In this document: in pieces, positions 1 through 10,318 of the stretch
Numbering within the stretch: position 1 is the stretch's first letter
Layout of the letters: each line of letters starts with the position of its first letter
Assembly: GCA_020049295.1 (NCBI GenBank)
Contig: JAIFLC010000065.1
Coordinates: forward strand, 1-34,041
Origin: Bacteroidota bacterium
Lineage (GTDB): Bacteria; Bacteroidota; Bacteroidia; Bacteroidales; UBA12077
Direction of reading: 5' to 3'
Length of the DNA stretch: 34,041 nt
Made by a program: the position numbers and the translations under genes
The notes under the pieces: model-generated
What the model was told of the DNA's origin: nothing
Seen by the model: the letters and a program-made list of their open reading frames with translations, nothing else
Databases searched by the model: none

Positions 1-1
1 T

Positions 2-88
2 ACGCAAGAATATTACAGTTCAAATGATTATAATATTACAAGAAAAGGATTTGGTTTCAGAATTGGAACGAGTATTTTCTTGAACTAA
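2..88 (+). CDS. C-terminal end of an unidentified protein, possibly an outer-membrane beta-barrel (truncated by window start)
   Basis: Frame 2 is open from the window edge: TQEYYSSNDYNITRKGFGFRIGTSIFLN*. The alternating hydrophobic/aromatic C-terminal strand suggests an OMP end. Confidence 0.45.
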   Translation, partial: TQEYYSSNDYNITRKGFGFRIGTSIFLN

Positions 89-230
89 CTTTTTAATACA
101 ACCGCTAATATGAAATCAAATGAAATATAGAATTAAGTAGTTTTAGGACTTATCTATTATTTTTAAACGATGGTAATAATTGGCAGTTCTCTGGGGTAAT
201 CTGTACCGAAACAAAATGTAGCTTAGCCAA

Positions 231-944
231 TTATAAAAACAAATAAAAATCGCGTGTAAGGCTTATATAGTTTTCGGAGTATTCGTGCCTGTTTTCGAGC
301 TCAATTATCAAATCCTGATCAACAAGTATTTTCTTTTGTCGCTGAAATTCCAGTAATAATCGTTTTATAGGTGATTTAGGTTTTGGAATTACATTGGTTT
401 GCCGCACACAATAAAGTCCATGTTCGGCTGCTTTAGCGATAAACAAAACACCTTCTATATAAGGTAAAATAATACTTAAAGTCCCATTGATTGAAAGAAG
501 TTTTTCGGCACCATCAAGAATATCGTAAAGCTCAAGCTCACTGTTATGGCGAGCCTTTGTCCGTTGATCATCTTGAGCAACCAATGAATTCTGAAAGTAC
601 GGTGGATTCGTAACAATTAAATCATATTTTTTATCCGTTTCATGCACAAAATCCTGAAAAGACTGATGAATTAAATTGATTCGATTTTCCCAGATTGATT
701 TGTGGAAATTTTCTTGTGCCTGTTCACATGCATTTTCGTCAATTTCGATTGCATCGATTAAAGCATTTGATCGTTGGGCTATCATAAGAGCAATAAGTCC
801 TGTACCAGTTCCGATATCCAATACTTTTTCAGCATTTTCGCAGGTTGCCCATGCACCAATCAATACCCCATCGGTACCCACTTTCATGGCACACTTATCC
901 TGATGAATAGTAAATTGTTTAAATTTAAAATAATTGTTTGCCAT
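231..944 (-). CDS. tRNA1(Val) (adenine(37)-N6)-methyltransferase-like protein (TrmN6/YfiC family)
   Basis: The SAM-binding motif VLDIGTGTGLIALMIAQR and the N6-adenine MTase motif IVTNPPYF are present. The likely ATG start is at 944 (MANNYFKFKQF), not the longer ORF start. Confidence 0.85.
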   Translation of the reverse strand: MANNYFKFKQFTIHQDKCAMKVGTDGVLIGAWATCENAEKVLDIGTGTGLIALMIAQRSNALIDAIEIDENACEQAQENFHKSIWENRINLIHQSFQDFVHETDKKYDLIVTNPPYFQNSLVAQDDQRTKARHNSELELYDILDGAEKLLSINGTLSIILPYIEGVLFIAKAAEHGLYCVRQTNVIPKPKSPIKRLLLEFQRQKKILVDQDLIIELENRHEYSENYISLTRDFYLFL

Positions 945-948
945 TGAT

Positions 949-1722
949 TTAAAACTTTTCAAATATTCCCAGACCAAACAAAGCAAAATCGTATTTTACC
1001 GGATCATTAGGATCAAATTTTCGCAACTTGATTGTAACTTCTTCAACTGCTTGCCAATCGTTTTGATTACGTTGTAAAAGACCAATTTTACGAGCTACAT
1101 TTCCTGTATGCAAATCCAATGGCAAATATAATGCGGATGTCGGAATTTTTTGCCATAATCCAAAATCAACACCGCGATTATCATTACGTACAAGCCATCT
1201 TAAATACATATTGAGCCTTTTTGCTGATGCTCCTTTCGAAACATCTGAAAAGTGCTTTTGTGTTCTTAGCGGATGATTTATCTCAAAAAAAACCTTTCGA
1301 ACTTCTTCCAGTGTTTGTTTAATATTTTTGTGGTGTAAATAGGTTTTTTGAAATAACAAGCCCAATCCACCATGGTTTTTGTAAATATTTTTGAGTGATT
1401 TTATAAAAAATACACAATCAATCCCATTAAAGGTACGATGTACAAAATACTCGAATCGTTTTAATTCTTGATTATTACAATTGGTAATAAAATCATAAGG
1501 TGCATAATCCATCAAAGCCATAAGTTTTCGGGAGTTCTTGATTATTGTTATTCGCTGGCCCCAGGCGATGGTTGCTGCAAGAAAAGCTGAAATCTCTATA
1601 TCATAAGGATCAGAAAACGAATGTGGAATTTGAATAGGATCAGTTTCAATAAAATCGGGATGATTGTACTTTTCATATTTTTCGTCAAGAAAATCTTTTA
1701 AATCAGATATTTCTGCAATCAT
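949..1722 (-). CDS. TIGR02757 family protein
   Basis: 257-aa ORF with LPLDLHTGNVARKIGLL and a C-terminal FDPNDPVKYDFALFGLG, characteristic of the TIGR02757 family. Confidence 0.8.
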   Translation of the reverse strand: MIAEISDLKDFLDEKYEKYNHPDFIETDPIQIPHSFSDPYDIEISAFLAATIAWGQRITIIKNSRKLMALMDYAPYDFITNCNNQELKRFEYFVHRTFNGIDCVFFIKSLKNIYKNHGGLGLLFQKTYLHHKNIKQTLEEVRKVFFEINHPLRTQKHFSDVSKGASAKRLNMYLRWLVRNDNRGVDFGLWQKIPTSALYLPLDLHTGNVARKIGLLQRNQNDWQAVEEVTIKLRKFDPNDPVKYDFALFGLGIFEKF

Positions 1723-1731
1723 GTAGATATA

Positions 1732-2382
1732 CTAAATAAACCGTCCATCTTTCATCATAAGTTTACGATCGGCCATATTTGCGAGTCCTTCGTCGTGGGT
1801 AACAATAACAAATGATGAATTGTATTTTTTGCGAATAGAGAAGAACAAATCATGAAGTTCCTTTTTGTTTTGCGAATCTAAATTACCCGAAGGTTCATCA
1901 GCAAAAATCACTGATGGACCATTAATTAAAGCTCTGGCAACAGCTACACGTTGCTGCTCACCACCCGACATTTCTTTTGGTTTATGTTCGAGACGGTGAC
2001 TCAAATTGAGGAATCCCATAATTTCTCTGGCTTTGTCTTCTGCCTCTTCTCTTTTGGTTTGAGCAATGAATGCCGGAATGCATACGTTTTCGAGTGCTGT
2101 AAATTCAGGCAACAAATGATGAAACTGAAAAACAAAACCAATGTTTTTATTTCGAAAACCTGCTAATTGCTTGTCTTTATAGGTGTTAACCTCGCTATTT
2201 TCGAAAAGGATTTTCCCGGAATCAGGTCTACTTAGTGTTCCAAGTATTTGCAAAAAGGTGGTTTTACCAGCTCCACTTGGACCAACAATAGATATTATTT
2301 CACCCTTTCCAATTTTAAGGTCAATACCTTTAAGCACCTGCAAATCACCGTAAGATTTGGTTATATTTTCAGCAACAATCAT
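1732..2382 (-). CDS. ABC transporter ATP-binding protein, LolD/MacB-type
   Basis: Walker [10 protein letters not shown], signature [15 protein letters not shown], Walker [14 protein letters not shown], and H-loop VTHD. Confidence 0.9.
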   Translation of the reverse strand: MIVAENITKSYGDLQVLKGIDLKIGKGEIISIVGPSGAGKTTFLQILGTLSRPDSGKILFENSEVNTYKDKQLAGFRNKNIGFVFQFHHLLPEFTALENVCIPAFIAQTKREEAEDKAREIMGFLNLSHRLEHKPKEMSGGEQQRVAVARALINGPSVIFADEPSGNLDSQNKKELHDLFFSIRKKYNSSFVIVTHDEGLANMADRKLMMKDGRFI

Positions 2383-2412
2383 CGTTATATTTTTTTCTTA
2401 AGTAATTATTCG

Positions 2413-2658
2413 TTAACCAAGAAGATCGCTTTTGGTTTTATCTATATCTTTCTTTATATCATCAAAATCTTTTATTAGATCAGTACCATTCCTATTCATT
2501 TCCTTTTTAATTTCGTCTGTAGCTTTCTTGAATTCTCTCACACCTTTTCCCAATGTTTTAGCAATTTCGGGTATTTTGTCAGCTCCAAAAAATAATAGAA
2601 TAAAAAGAAACACCACAAAAATTTCAGGTCCGCTGATAAAAAGAATTGATTGAAACAT
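2413..2658 (-). CDS. tatA: Sec-independent twin-arginine translocase component TatA/TatE
   Basis: ISGPEIFVVFLFILLFFGADKIPEIAKTLGKGVREFKKATDEI is a typical TatA TM plus amphipathic helix. ATG at 2658 (MFQSIL) is preferred. Confidence 0.85.
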   Translation of the reverse strand: MFQSILFISGPEIFVVFLFILLFFGADKIPEIAKTLGKGVREFKKATDEIKKEMNRNGTDLIKDFDDIKKDIDKTKSDLLG

Positions 2659-2700
2659 AATCTCAATTTTTAACAAATATACATTCTTTATAGAACAAAA

Positions 2701-2725
2701 AAACCTCATTTATAAAATGAGGTTT
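2701..2725 (-). terminator. Rho-independent terminator downstream of secDF
   Basis: Perfect 11-bp stem aaacctcattt-ata-aaatgaggttt, followed on the minus strand by a T-run (complement of the A-run at 2697-2703). Confidence 0.75.
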
Positions 2726-2747
2726 TTCAAAAAAGTTAGATTATTTG

Positions 2748-5747
2748 TTATTCTTCAGTTTTTTCATGTTCATTTTTTCTGTAACCAGCATCATAAACTA
2801 TTGGTGATGCAACAAAAACAGATGAATATGTACCAACCATAATACCAATCATTAAAGCGAATACAAAACCACGAATTACTTCGCCACCAAAAATGAATAT
2901 TATAAATATTACAAGCAAGGTAGTGAACGAAGTATTAAATGTACGTGCTAATGTATCATTAATAGCAGCATTCATAACAGGTTTAACTTTTCGTTTTGGA
3001 TACAATCCTCTGTATTCACGAATACGGTCGAACACAATAACAGTATCGTTAACAGAATAACCTACTACAGTTAGAATTGCTGCAATAAATGCCTGGTCAA
3101 TTTCGAGTGAGAATGGCAAAACACCATAAAATAAAGAGAACACACCTAATGTAATTATCACATCATGGGCCAATGCAACTACAGCTCCCAAGCCATATTT
3201 CCAACTTTTAAATCGAATGAAAATATAAAGGAACATGAAGATGAAAGCAATAATCATAACAATAAATGATCCGATAATAATATCGTCGGCAATGGTTGCA
3301 CCCACTTTTTGTGAGCTCATTTTGTGATTTAAATTGAAATCTTCTAACGTAACCTGATCACCAAGAATGGGTTTTAAACCAGTATATAATTTATTTTCAA
3401 TATCATTATCAACAGCAACATCGTCTTCATCAATTCGATATTTGGTTGTTATTTTTACCTGGTTATCGGCACCGAAAGTTTTTACTTCAGGAGCAATACC
3501 AAACTGATCTTTTAATAGACTTGCAACATTTACGGTACTTACTGAATTATCAAATCGAACCACAAACGTTCTACCACCGGTAAAATCAATACCCATATTT
3601 AATCCACGAGTAAATAATGAACCTAAGCTTAATATTATTACTGCTGATGAGATTATATATGCATATTTTCTATTTTCAAGCCATTTAAATTTAATATTTT
3701 TAAATGCACCCTGAGTCAATTTTGAGGTAAATGAAATTGGTTTATTATGATCTAAATACCACTCAAAAATTATACGTGTTAAGAAAATAGCAGTAAACAA
3801 TGATGATAAAATACCAATTATTAATGTAGTTGCGAATCCTTTAATAGGTCCTGTACCAAAAATATAAAGGATAACAGCTGTAATTAAGGTGGTTAAGTTA
3901 CCATCGATGATTGCAGAGTAGGATTGTTTAAATCCGTCCTTAACTGCAAGTTTTATCCCTTTTCCGGCTGTTAATTCTTCACGAATACGTTCGTAAATAA
4001 TTACGTTCGCATCAACCGCCATACCCATCGTTAAAACGATACCAGCGATACCGGGCAATGTAAGAACAGCACCCATAGATGCAAGCACTCCCATTAGGAA
4101 AAACAGGTTAACCAACAGTGCAATATCAGCTGCCAAACCGGCTCTACGACTATACCAGAAAACCATGTAAGCCATAACGAGAACAAATGCAATTAAGAAT
4201 GAGTTTAATCCTGCATTTATTGCTTCTTTACCCAATGATGGACCTACAACTTCTTCCTGAATAATTTTTGCAGGAGCAGGCAATTTACCTGACTGAAGGA
4301 TATTTGCTAAGTCTTTTGCTTCGTTAACTGTAAAATCGCCGGAAATAGAAGAACGTCCACCTTTAATTTCGTCATTAACACGTGGAGCTGAATAAACATA
4401 ATCATCAAGTATAATAGCAATAAAATTACCTACATTATTCTTTGTTAATCGAGCCCAAACTTTAGCGCCGTCGGCATTCATAGCCATGGTTACCTCAGCA
4501 CCACCCGATTGATCAAATTCTGAACGAGCATCTGTAATTACATCTCCATCAAGAGGAGCTTTACCATCACGACCTGTAACCTTTATTGCATGTAATTCAT
4601 AGTAACTTTTTGAGTCGTCATATTTATAAGGTTTTACGGCCCATTTAAATGCAATATCTCTAGGAAATACAGCCTGAACCTGTTTCATTCCTATATATGT
4701 GTTCACTTTTGCTGTATCTGAAAAATGCGCCATACCAACAGAAGAACCTTCCATTGGAGCATTTGTATTTGGGTTGATACTTGGACGTAAAACTGAAAAC
4801 AATGGATATCGTTCAGCAATTTGCGACTGAGCCAAATCTGAAGTATCTTGTTTTAATGAGTCTGAAGCAATCTGATCAAGTAATGTTAAATCTTCCGAAT
4901 CTTTTTTAACTTGAGTTTCAACTTTTTGTTCAGAGCTGGTTTCTTCAGCTTTATTTAAATCTTTCTGAGCTTTTTCTAATTGGTAAATCACTTCATTTGC
5001 CTGTAGCATAAAGCTATAAACCTGAGTATTGTTATAGGTTTCCCAAAACTCAAGACTCGCTGTTCCTTGTAAAAGCTTACGAACACGTTCCTGATCTTTT
5101 ACACCAGGTAACTCAACCATTATTCTACCTGATTGTTCTAATCGTTGAATATTGGGCTGAATAACACCAAAACGGTCGATACGGCTACGAAGAATATTGA
5201 ATGAGTTATCGATAGCATTTTTTGATTCCTGACGAATAATATCAAGTACTTCTTGGTTGGTTGCATTAAAACTGATTTTATCTTTCAGTTCAACAGTATT
5301 AAATATTGCTGCCAATCGAGCATTAGGATCAACTGTTTCGAAAGCCTGGCCAAAAAGAGTTAAAAAATCTTCGCGGCTGTCTTTTTGATACTGTTTTGCA
5401 AGCGTGATTGCTTTTTGGAATGTTGTATCCTTGCTGTTGTTAGCCATGGCCTTGATAATATCTTCAACAGATATTTCAAGAATAACGTTCATACCACCTT
5501 TAAGGTCGAGACCAAGGTTTATTTCACGTTCCTGGCACTCACGTAATGTATATTTACGAAATCCAAGGTTATAAACAACTTCACCTGACAATGAATCTAA
5601 ATAATGGTATTCCTTCTTTGGATCACCATTTGCGTATTCCTTCGCATCTTTTACTATACTTTGTGTTATAAATGTAAACGACAAGTAGTAAATACAAATA
5701 ATAGCCATAGTGATGGCTAAAAACCGAATAGCTCCTTTAATCTGCAT
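2748..5747 (-). CDS. secDF: Fused protein translocase subunit SecDF
   Basis: 999 aa with the SecD hallmark LGLDLKGGMNVIL, GIAGIVLTMGMAVDANVIIYERIREE, and the SecF hallmark GMDFTGGRTFVVRF and VVGYSVNDTVIVFDRIRE. Confidence 0.95.
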   Translation of the reverse strand: MQIKGAIRFLAITMAIICIYYLSFTFITQSIVKDAKEYANGDPKKEYHYLDSLSGEVVYNLGFRKYTLRECQEREINLGLDLKGGMNVILEISVEDIIKAMANNSKDTTFQKAITLAKQYQKDSREDFLTLFGQAFETVDPNARLAAIFNTVELKDKISFNATNQEVLDIIRQESKNAIDNSFNILRSRIDRFGVIQPNIQRLEQSGRIMVELPGVKDQERVRKLLQGTASLEFWETYNNTQVYSFMLQANEVIYQLEKAQKDLNKAEETSSEQKVETQVKKDSEDLTLLDQIASDSLKQDTSDLAQSQIAERYPLFSVLRPSINPNTNAPMEGSSVGMAHFSDTAKVNTYIGMKQVQAVFPRDIAFKWAVKPYKYDDSKSYYELHAIKVTGRDGKAPLDGDVITDARSEFDQSGGAEVTMAMNADGAKVWARLTKNNVGNFIAIILDDYVYSAPRVNDEIKGGRSSISGDFTVNEAKDLANILQSGKLPAPAKIIQEEVVGPSLGKEAINAGLNSFLIAFVLVMAYMVFWYSRRAGLAADIALLVNLFFLMGVLASMGAVLTLPGIAGIVLTMGMAVDANVIIYERIREELTAGKGIKLAVKDGFKQSYSAIIDGNLTTLITAVILYIFGTGPIKGFATTLIIGILSSLFTAIFLTRIIFEWYLDHNKPISFTSKLTQGAFKNIKFKWLENRKYAYIISSAVIILSLGSLFTRGLNMGIDFTGGRTFVVRFDNSVSTVNVASLLKDQFGIAPEVKTFGADNQVKITTKYRIDEDDVAVDNDIENKLYTGLKPILGDQVTLEDFNLNHKMSSQKVGATIADDIIIGSFIVMIIAFIFMFLYIFIRFKSWKYGLGAVVALAHDVIITLGVFSLFYGVLPFSLEIDQAFIAAILTVVGYSVNDTVIVFDRIREYRGLYPKRKVKPVMNAAINDTLARTFNTSFTTLLVIFIIFIFGGEVIRGFVFALMIGIMVGTYSSVFVASPIVYDAGYRKNEHEKTEE

Positions 5748-5803
5748 TTTTCAATCTATTTTGTTGATATTAATATATTTTTTCTTTTAATTAATTCGAA
5801 GTG

Positions 5804-5811
5804 CAAAGATA
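5804..5811 (-). promoter_or_regulatory. Putative Bacteroidota-type promoter -7 element upstream of secDF
   Basis: The minus strand reads TATCTTTG (matches TAnnTTTG), about 57 bp upstream of the secDF ATG. No clear -33 TTTG was found. Confidence 0.5.
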
Positions 5812-5887
5812 AAATTATTTTTTATATACACACTTTTTCAGTCCATTAAGATATAATTTCATGTATTATAGTTTATTCTGTCTAATG

Positions 5888-6034
5888 ATTGGTGATTGGT
5901 GAATAGTGAACTGGGATTAAAGGTTTAAAGGTTTATTGGTAAATTGGTTTACTTGTGACTATTGACTTGTAGCTCAAAGCTCGCATCTCATACCTTTTTA
6001 ATACTTGATACTCGATACTAAAAATCTTGAGTCT
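5888..6034. repeat. Degenerate intergenic heptad-period (7-bp) repeat
   Basis: Reads in 7-mers: attggtg|attggtg|aatagtg|...|acttgtg|actattg|acttgta|gctcaaa|gctcgca|tctcata|...|gatactc|gatacta. Confidence 0.6.
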
Positions 6035-7517
6035 ATTTTACTAATTCCTCAAAATCTGCTTCGAGAGGTTTGTCATAAACAAAATCGTACAAGGTAATTC
6101 GGCGGAGAGTATAAAAGTCGGACCAATAGCGACGAAGAGCTGAGATATAATTTATTTTAGCTGCATCTTTTTCAGAAAGGGCCACATTTAGATCAAGCAC
6201 ATCCACCTTTCCAATTAAAAAACGTTGTTTGGTAAGATCATATCTTTTTTGAGCAATCGTATCAGATTTTGCAGCAATATATAACTGATCATCCTGCAAA
6301 TTGAACTGCATTACATTAAGATAAATACTTTGTGTAAAATCGGTACGCGCCTGTTCAACGGTAGTTTTGATCACCTCTTCGCTCGATTGAGCCATTCGGT
6401 ATTTTCCACGACCAAGACCCCAATCAAGAATCGGAATATTAAGGCCAAGAGCAAGCATTTGCTGGTTTTGTGGGTTTTGATAAACATCTGGGATATTATC
6501 TGCTTGTTGCGTATAGCCTATGCTTGCAAACAGATCGGCTTGTAATCCTCTTTCTGATCTGGCCTTGGCTACATCACGACGAGCTTCTATTAACTGGCGT
6601 TCAAAACTAATTATGTCTGGGTTATTTTGATTTGCAATATCAAGTGCTTTTTCAATATCTACAGTTAATTCAGGTATTTCTTTTGGGATATTTAATACCA
6701 AATCAACCTTATCATTAAAGCCTAAAAATGAACGTAACTGAAATTTTTTCACTTCCAGATCAACGTTTGATGAATTTAAAGACGAACCAGCATTTAGCAA
6801 GCTCAACTCCATTTGCATAAGTTCGTTTTCGGCAATGGTACCAATATTATAACGGCCTTGCGCGATCTTATAAAGAGTATCGGCATTTGAATAGTTAATT
6901 TTTGCTACTTGTAAGTTTTGTTGTGCTAATGCCAGATCGAAGAAATAATTAACCGCTTTTAGCGAAACCTGCTCAAGATTTAAAATATAATTTCTCTGTG
7001 CTTCTTCGTATTTTAAGGGTTCTATTTTTTTCTCCCATCTATACTCGTTATAAAACAATACAGGCTGACGATAACTTACAGATAAAGGTACTGATGAGTA
7101 TGAAAATGTCTCGTTAGTAAAATTATCAAGTCGCGACAAATCTGTGTTAAAAGACAACTGACCTCCTGTAAAGGGGACACTCTGAGTAATATTTAAATTA
7201 AGGTTTGTTGTATTTTTGTCAACGCGCACATAATATGTACCTGTTGAATCGTTATACTCACGATAACTCCTGTCTAAATTAGGGAAAGAGCTACTTAATG
7301 TAAGACTAGGTCTCAAGCCTGCTTTAAATGTTCTATACTGCCAGTAATTTGCTCTAAATCGATGCTTTGCCATTATCGCATCGGGTGATTGCTCTCGTGC
7401 AAGCTTAATTACTTCGTCGAAAGTAAGTTCCTGAACAATGTTTTGAGCGGTAACCAGATTATAAAAACCAAAAACAAATACAATAATAACTGTTTGAAAA
7501 AGTCTATTCCTCAACAT
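6033..7517 (-). CDS. TolC family outer membrane efflux protein
   Basis: 494 aa with a signal peptide, two repeats of long coiled-coil helices, LTFDEVIKLAREQSPDA, and GLNIPILDWGLGRGKYRMAQ. Confidence 0.9.
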   Translation of the reverse strand: MLRNRLFQTVIIVFVFGFYNLVTAQNIVQELTFDEVIKLAREQSPDAIMAKHRFRANYWQYRTFKAGLRPSLTLSSSFPNLDRSYREYNDSTGTYYVRVDKNTTNLNLNITQSVPFTGGQLSFNTDLSRLDNFTNETFSYSSVPLSVSYRQPVLFYNEYRWEKKIEPLKYEEAQRNYILNLEQVSLKAVNYFFDLALAQQNLQVAKINYSNADTLYKIAQGRYNIGTIAENELMQMELSLLNAGSSLNSSNVDLEVKKFQLRSFLGFNDKVDLVLNIPKEIPELTVDIEKALDIANQNNPDIISFERQLIEARRDVAKARSERGLQADLFASIGYTQQADNIPDVYQNPQNQQMLALGLNIPILDWGLGRGKYRMAQSSEEVIKTTVEQARTDFTQSIYLNVMQFNLQDDQLYIAAKSDTIAQKRYDLTKQRFLIGKVDVLDLNVALSEKDAAKINYISALRRYWSDFYTLRRITLYDFVYDKPLEADFEELVK

Positions 7518-7539
7518 TTTTATAAAAATTATAATTTAC

Positions 7540-8916
7540 TTATTCATATCTTAACGATTCAATTGGGTCGCGATCGGCAGCACGTTTAGCTGGCGAAATT
7601 CCAAAAACAACTCCAATAATTGCGCTTACACCAAATGCAATAATGATTGATCCAGGAGAAATAATGGTTAAAATTCCTGAAAACTTGGTAATCAATTTTG
7701 ATAAAACAACTCCCAGAAAAACACCAATAAGCCCGCCCGAAACGCTAATCATAATTGCTTCTGAAAGAAACTGTGCAATAATATCTACTTTTTTAGCACC
7801 TAAAGCCAATCGTATACCGATCTCTTTAATTCGTTCCATAACCGTGGCATACATAATATTCATAATACCAATACCACCAACGATTAGCGAAATACTGGCA
7901 ATAGCTCCTAACACAATATTAAAAATGTCTTTTGTACGTTGTTGCTGTTTTAATAACAATTCGGGCACGGTTATTTCGTAATCTTTTACTTCCTGATGTC
8001 TTCGCAACAACATTCTGCTTAAAATCTCTGTTGTAGGGGTTATTTGTTCTGTTTCCTCAACCTGAACAATAATTTTATCGAGTTGATTATAATTGCTCGA
8101 AGTTTTTTCCTGGCTATTTGAAAAAGAGAAAAAGAATCCACCACCGAAAAATGATCCACCGCTAAGTTTTTTGGAATTCACCAGCGCTCTGTTTTTATAT
8201 CGAAGTAACATGGTTTGAACAGGAATAAACACATTATCGTTTACCAGGTTTACACCTGCATTTTCAGATGCTGAAAGGCTGATATTGCTTTTTTCGAGTA
8301 CACCTATCACTTTAAGCCAAACATGTCCGAACTTAAGATATTGGTTTATAGGATCGATATCACTAAATATTTTAGCACTAATATTTGCACCAATAACACA
8401 AACCGGAATTCCATTGTCAACCTGATACTCGTTAAAAACAGTCCCTTTTTCAAGGCTCACATTGTATAATTGGAAATAATCGTTGCTAACACCAACCACT
8501 TTTGCAGGTACACGTTTACCGTTTTGCACTACAAATGAGTTTGCAACAATCTCAGGAGTGATTCTTTTTACTGAAGGCACAACTTCTTTAATAGCTTGTA
8601 CATCTTCAAGAGTTAGTCCAGGCGAGAATTTTTTCTTTTCTTTTGATCCGTTTTCCGAACTACTGGAAGACTCTTCTCCATCTTCAGTTGCATCAATAAT
8701 AGGAGTAATAACAATATTATTAACACCTACCATTTTCATTTGTTCAAGGATTTCCTGCTTTGCGCCATTACCAATTGCGAGCATACTAATAACTGCAGCA
8801 GTTCCAAAGATAATACCCAAAGCTGTGAGGCTTGATTTGAGCTTATTATCCAAAATTGACTCCAGTGCAATTTCGATGTCGTGAAAATACCGTTCAAAAA
8901 AATTTATTTTAAACAT
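7540..8916 (-). CDS. MacB-like ABC transporter permease (FtsX/MacB domains)
   Basis: N-terminal ALESILDNKLKSSLTALGIIFGTAAVISMLAIGNGAKQEIL and C-terminal MYATVMERIKEIGIRLALGAKKVDIIAQFLSEAIMISVSGGLIG...SPAKRAADRDPIESLRYE. Confidence 0.92.
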   Translation of the reverse strand: MFKINFFERYFHDIEIALESILDNKLKSSLTALGIIFGTAAVISMLAIGNGAKQEILEQMKMVGVNNIVITPIIDATEDGEESSSSSENGSKEKKKFSPGLTLEDVQAIKEVVPSVKRITPEIVANSFVVQNGKRVPAKVVGVSNDYFQLYNVSLEKGTVFNEYQVDNGIPVCVIGANISAKIFSDIDPINQYLKFGHVWLKVIGVLEKSNISLSASENAGVNLVNDNVFIPVQTMLLRYKNRALVNSKKLSGGSFFGGGFFFSFSNSQEKTSSNYNQLDKIIVQVEETEQITPTTEILSRMLLRRHQEVKDYEITVPELLLKQQQRTKDIFNIVLGAIASISLIVGGIGIMNIMYATVMERIKEIGIRLALGAKKVDIIAQFLSEAIMISVSGGLIGVFLGVVLSKLITKFSGILTIISPGSIIIAFGVSAIIGVVFGISPAKRAADRDPIESLRYE

Positions 8917-9001
8917 CTTTATTAAATTCAGTTACTTAACCTCTGTTTTTAAATTACCAATTTTTAACACCCATTAATGAATGATGAATTATTATGTTTG
9001 C

Positions 9002-10307
9002 TTAATCTTTCTTAAACGGTGGAGTTCCATTTTTGCGACCATTCATTTTCATTATTTTACGTTCTTCAGCCCTGTCTTGCTTTTGCTGTTCTTCAAGTTT
9101 CTTCTGTTTTTCGCGTTCTCTGATAACCGGAATAAGCTCTAAACCTGAATATTTCATTTTCTCTTCTTCTTCAGGCACAGATAAATAAACTTCATCACCC
9201 TCCTGTAATCCTTGTTCGATAATAATATGATTTTCATTCGACATACCGGGAACAATAATTTGTTTCCTATTTGAATTAGTATAAACAAAACTCAAGCTAT
9301 CGTTATTATGTATTGCCTCAAGAGGCAAATAAATAACATCTTTAAATACATCGGTAATAATCTGGTTGCTTGTTGTCATGGATGGTCGAAGGATACTATC
9401 GGTTTGATCGACATTAACTAATACTTCGAAAACTTTTGCATCGGTATTTGGCAACTGTTCTCCAATATTTGCTACTTCCAACACTTTACCGGTATATTTC
9501 TTTTCAGGAAAAGCATCGATACCTATTCGAACCTGCTGCCCAACTTTAACTTTACTAATATCTATTTCATTAACAAAGGTTTTTGATGACATACTTGATA
9601 AATCGGGCAAAGTAGCAATTGACATATCCCAAGGATTAATCGTTGAGCCTACTTTACGTTTTTGTCCATCCCATTCCTTTTTATAAATTACCATTCCGGA
9701 TGCTGGAGCATAAATGCGGAATTTACCTATTACTTTCTCTAGTTCGGTTACTTTTCGTCTGGCTTTTTCGAGATTAATTACGGCTTCACGCATATCGGCT
9801 CTTGATTGCTGTTGCTTTAGAGAGTAGTTTTTTTCAGCTTGATCATAGGCTCTTTCGGATTTGTCGAGCTCTATTTTAGCCTGACGAATTGTGGCAGGTG
9901 GTTCAAACTTACTCTGATCCAAAACAATCTGTTTTTCTTCCATTGCGAACTTAAGATTAACCAACTGATCTCGTAATTCGCGCAACTGCGCTTATCGAAA
10001 CTTCTGATCGATCAAGATCTCCCACGTATTGACCTGAATCAACGAGTGTACCTTCAGGTACTAGATCCTGAATTTTAATTTCCCTTATTCGTAAATCACG
10101 GCTATTACCAAGTTCTGCCGGACCTGTAATATCTATTGAGCTTTTAGCTTGTAATTCGCCAGTTACAGTAACTAAAATTTCAAATTCTCCTTTTTGGGCT
10201 TTTACCGATAATTGATTGTTTAATTTTTCTTTCCCTGATGTGATAATAACAATTGCGATAATTATTACTACAACAACTGCTATTATTAAATAATGTTTTC
10301 GTTTCAT
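9002..10307 (-). pseudogene. HlyD-family efflux periplasmic adaptor, split by a frameshift
   Basis: Two overlapping minus ORFs (9957..10307 N-terminal TM and barrel; 9002..9985 coiled coil onward) join into one adaptor if the frame changes at about 9986-9992. Confidence 0.8.
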
Positions 10308-10318
10308 TTGAGCATTTT

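Noticed and set aside
2748-5747. secDF fusion as a novelty
   Set aside because: Fused SecDF is common in Bacteroidota, so this is ordinary.
7643-7981. 112-aa plus-strand ORF
   Set aside because: Antisense to the conserved C-terminal FtsX domain; treated as a shadow ORF.
8483-8884. 133-aa plus-strand ORF antisense to the MacB-like permease
   Set aside because: Composition mirrors the complementary codons of the real gene; no start context or family resemblance.
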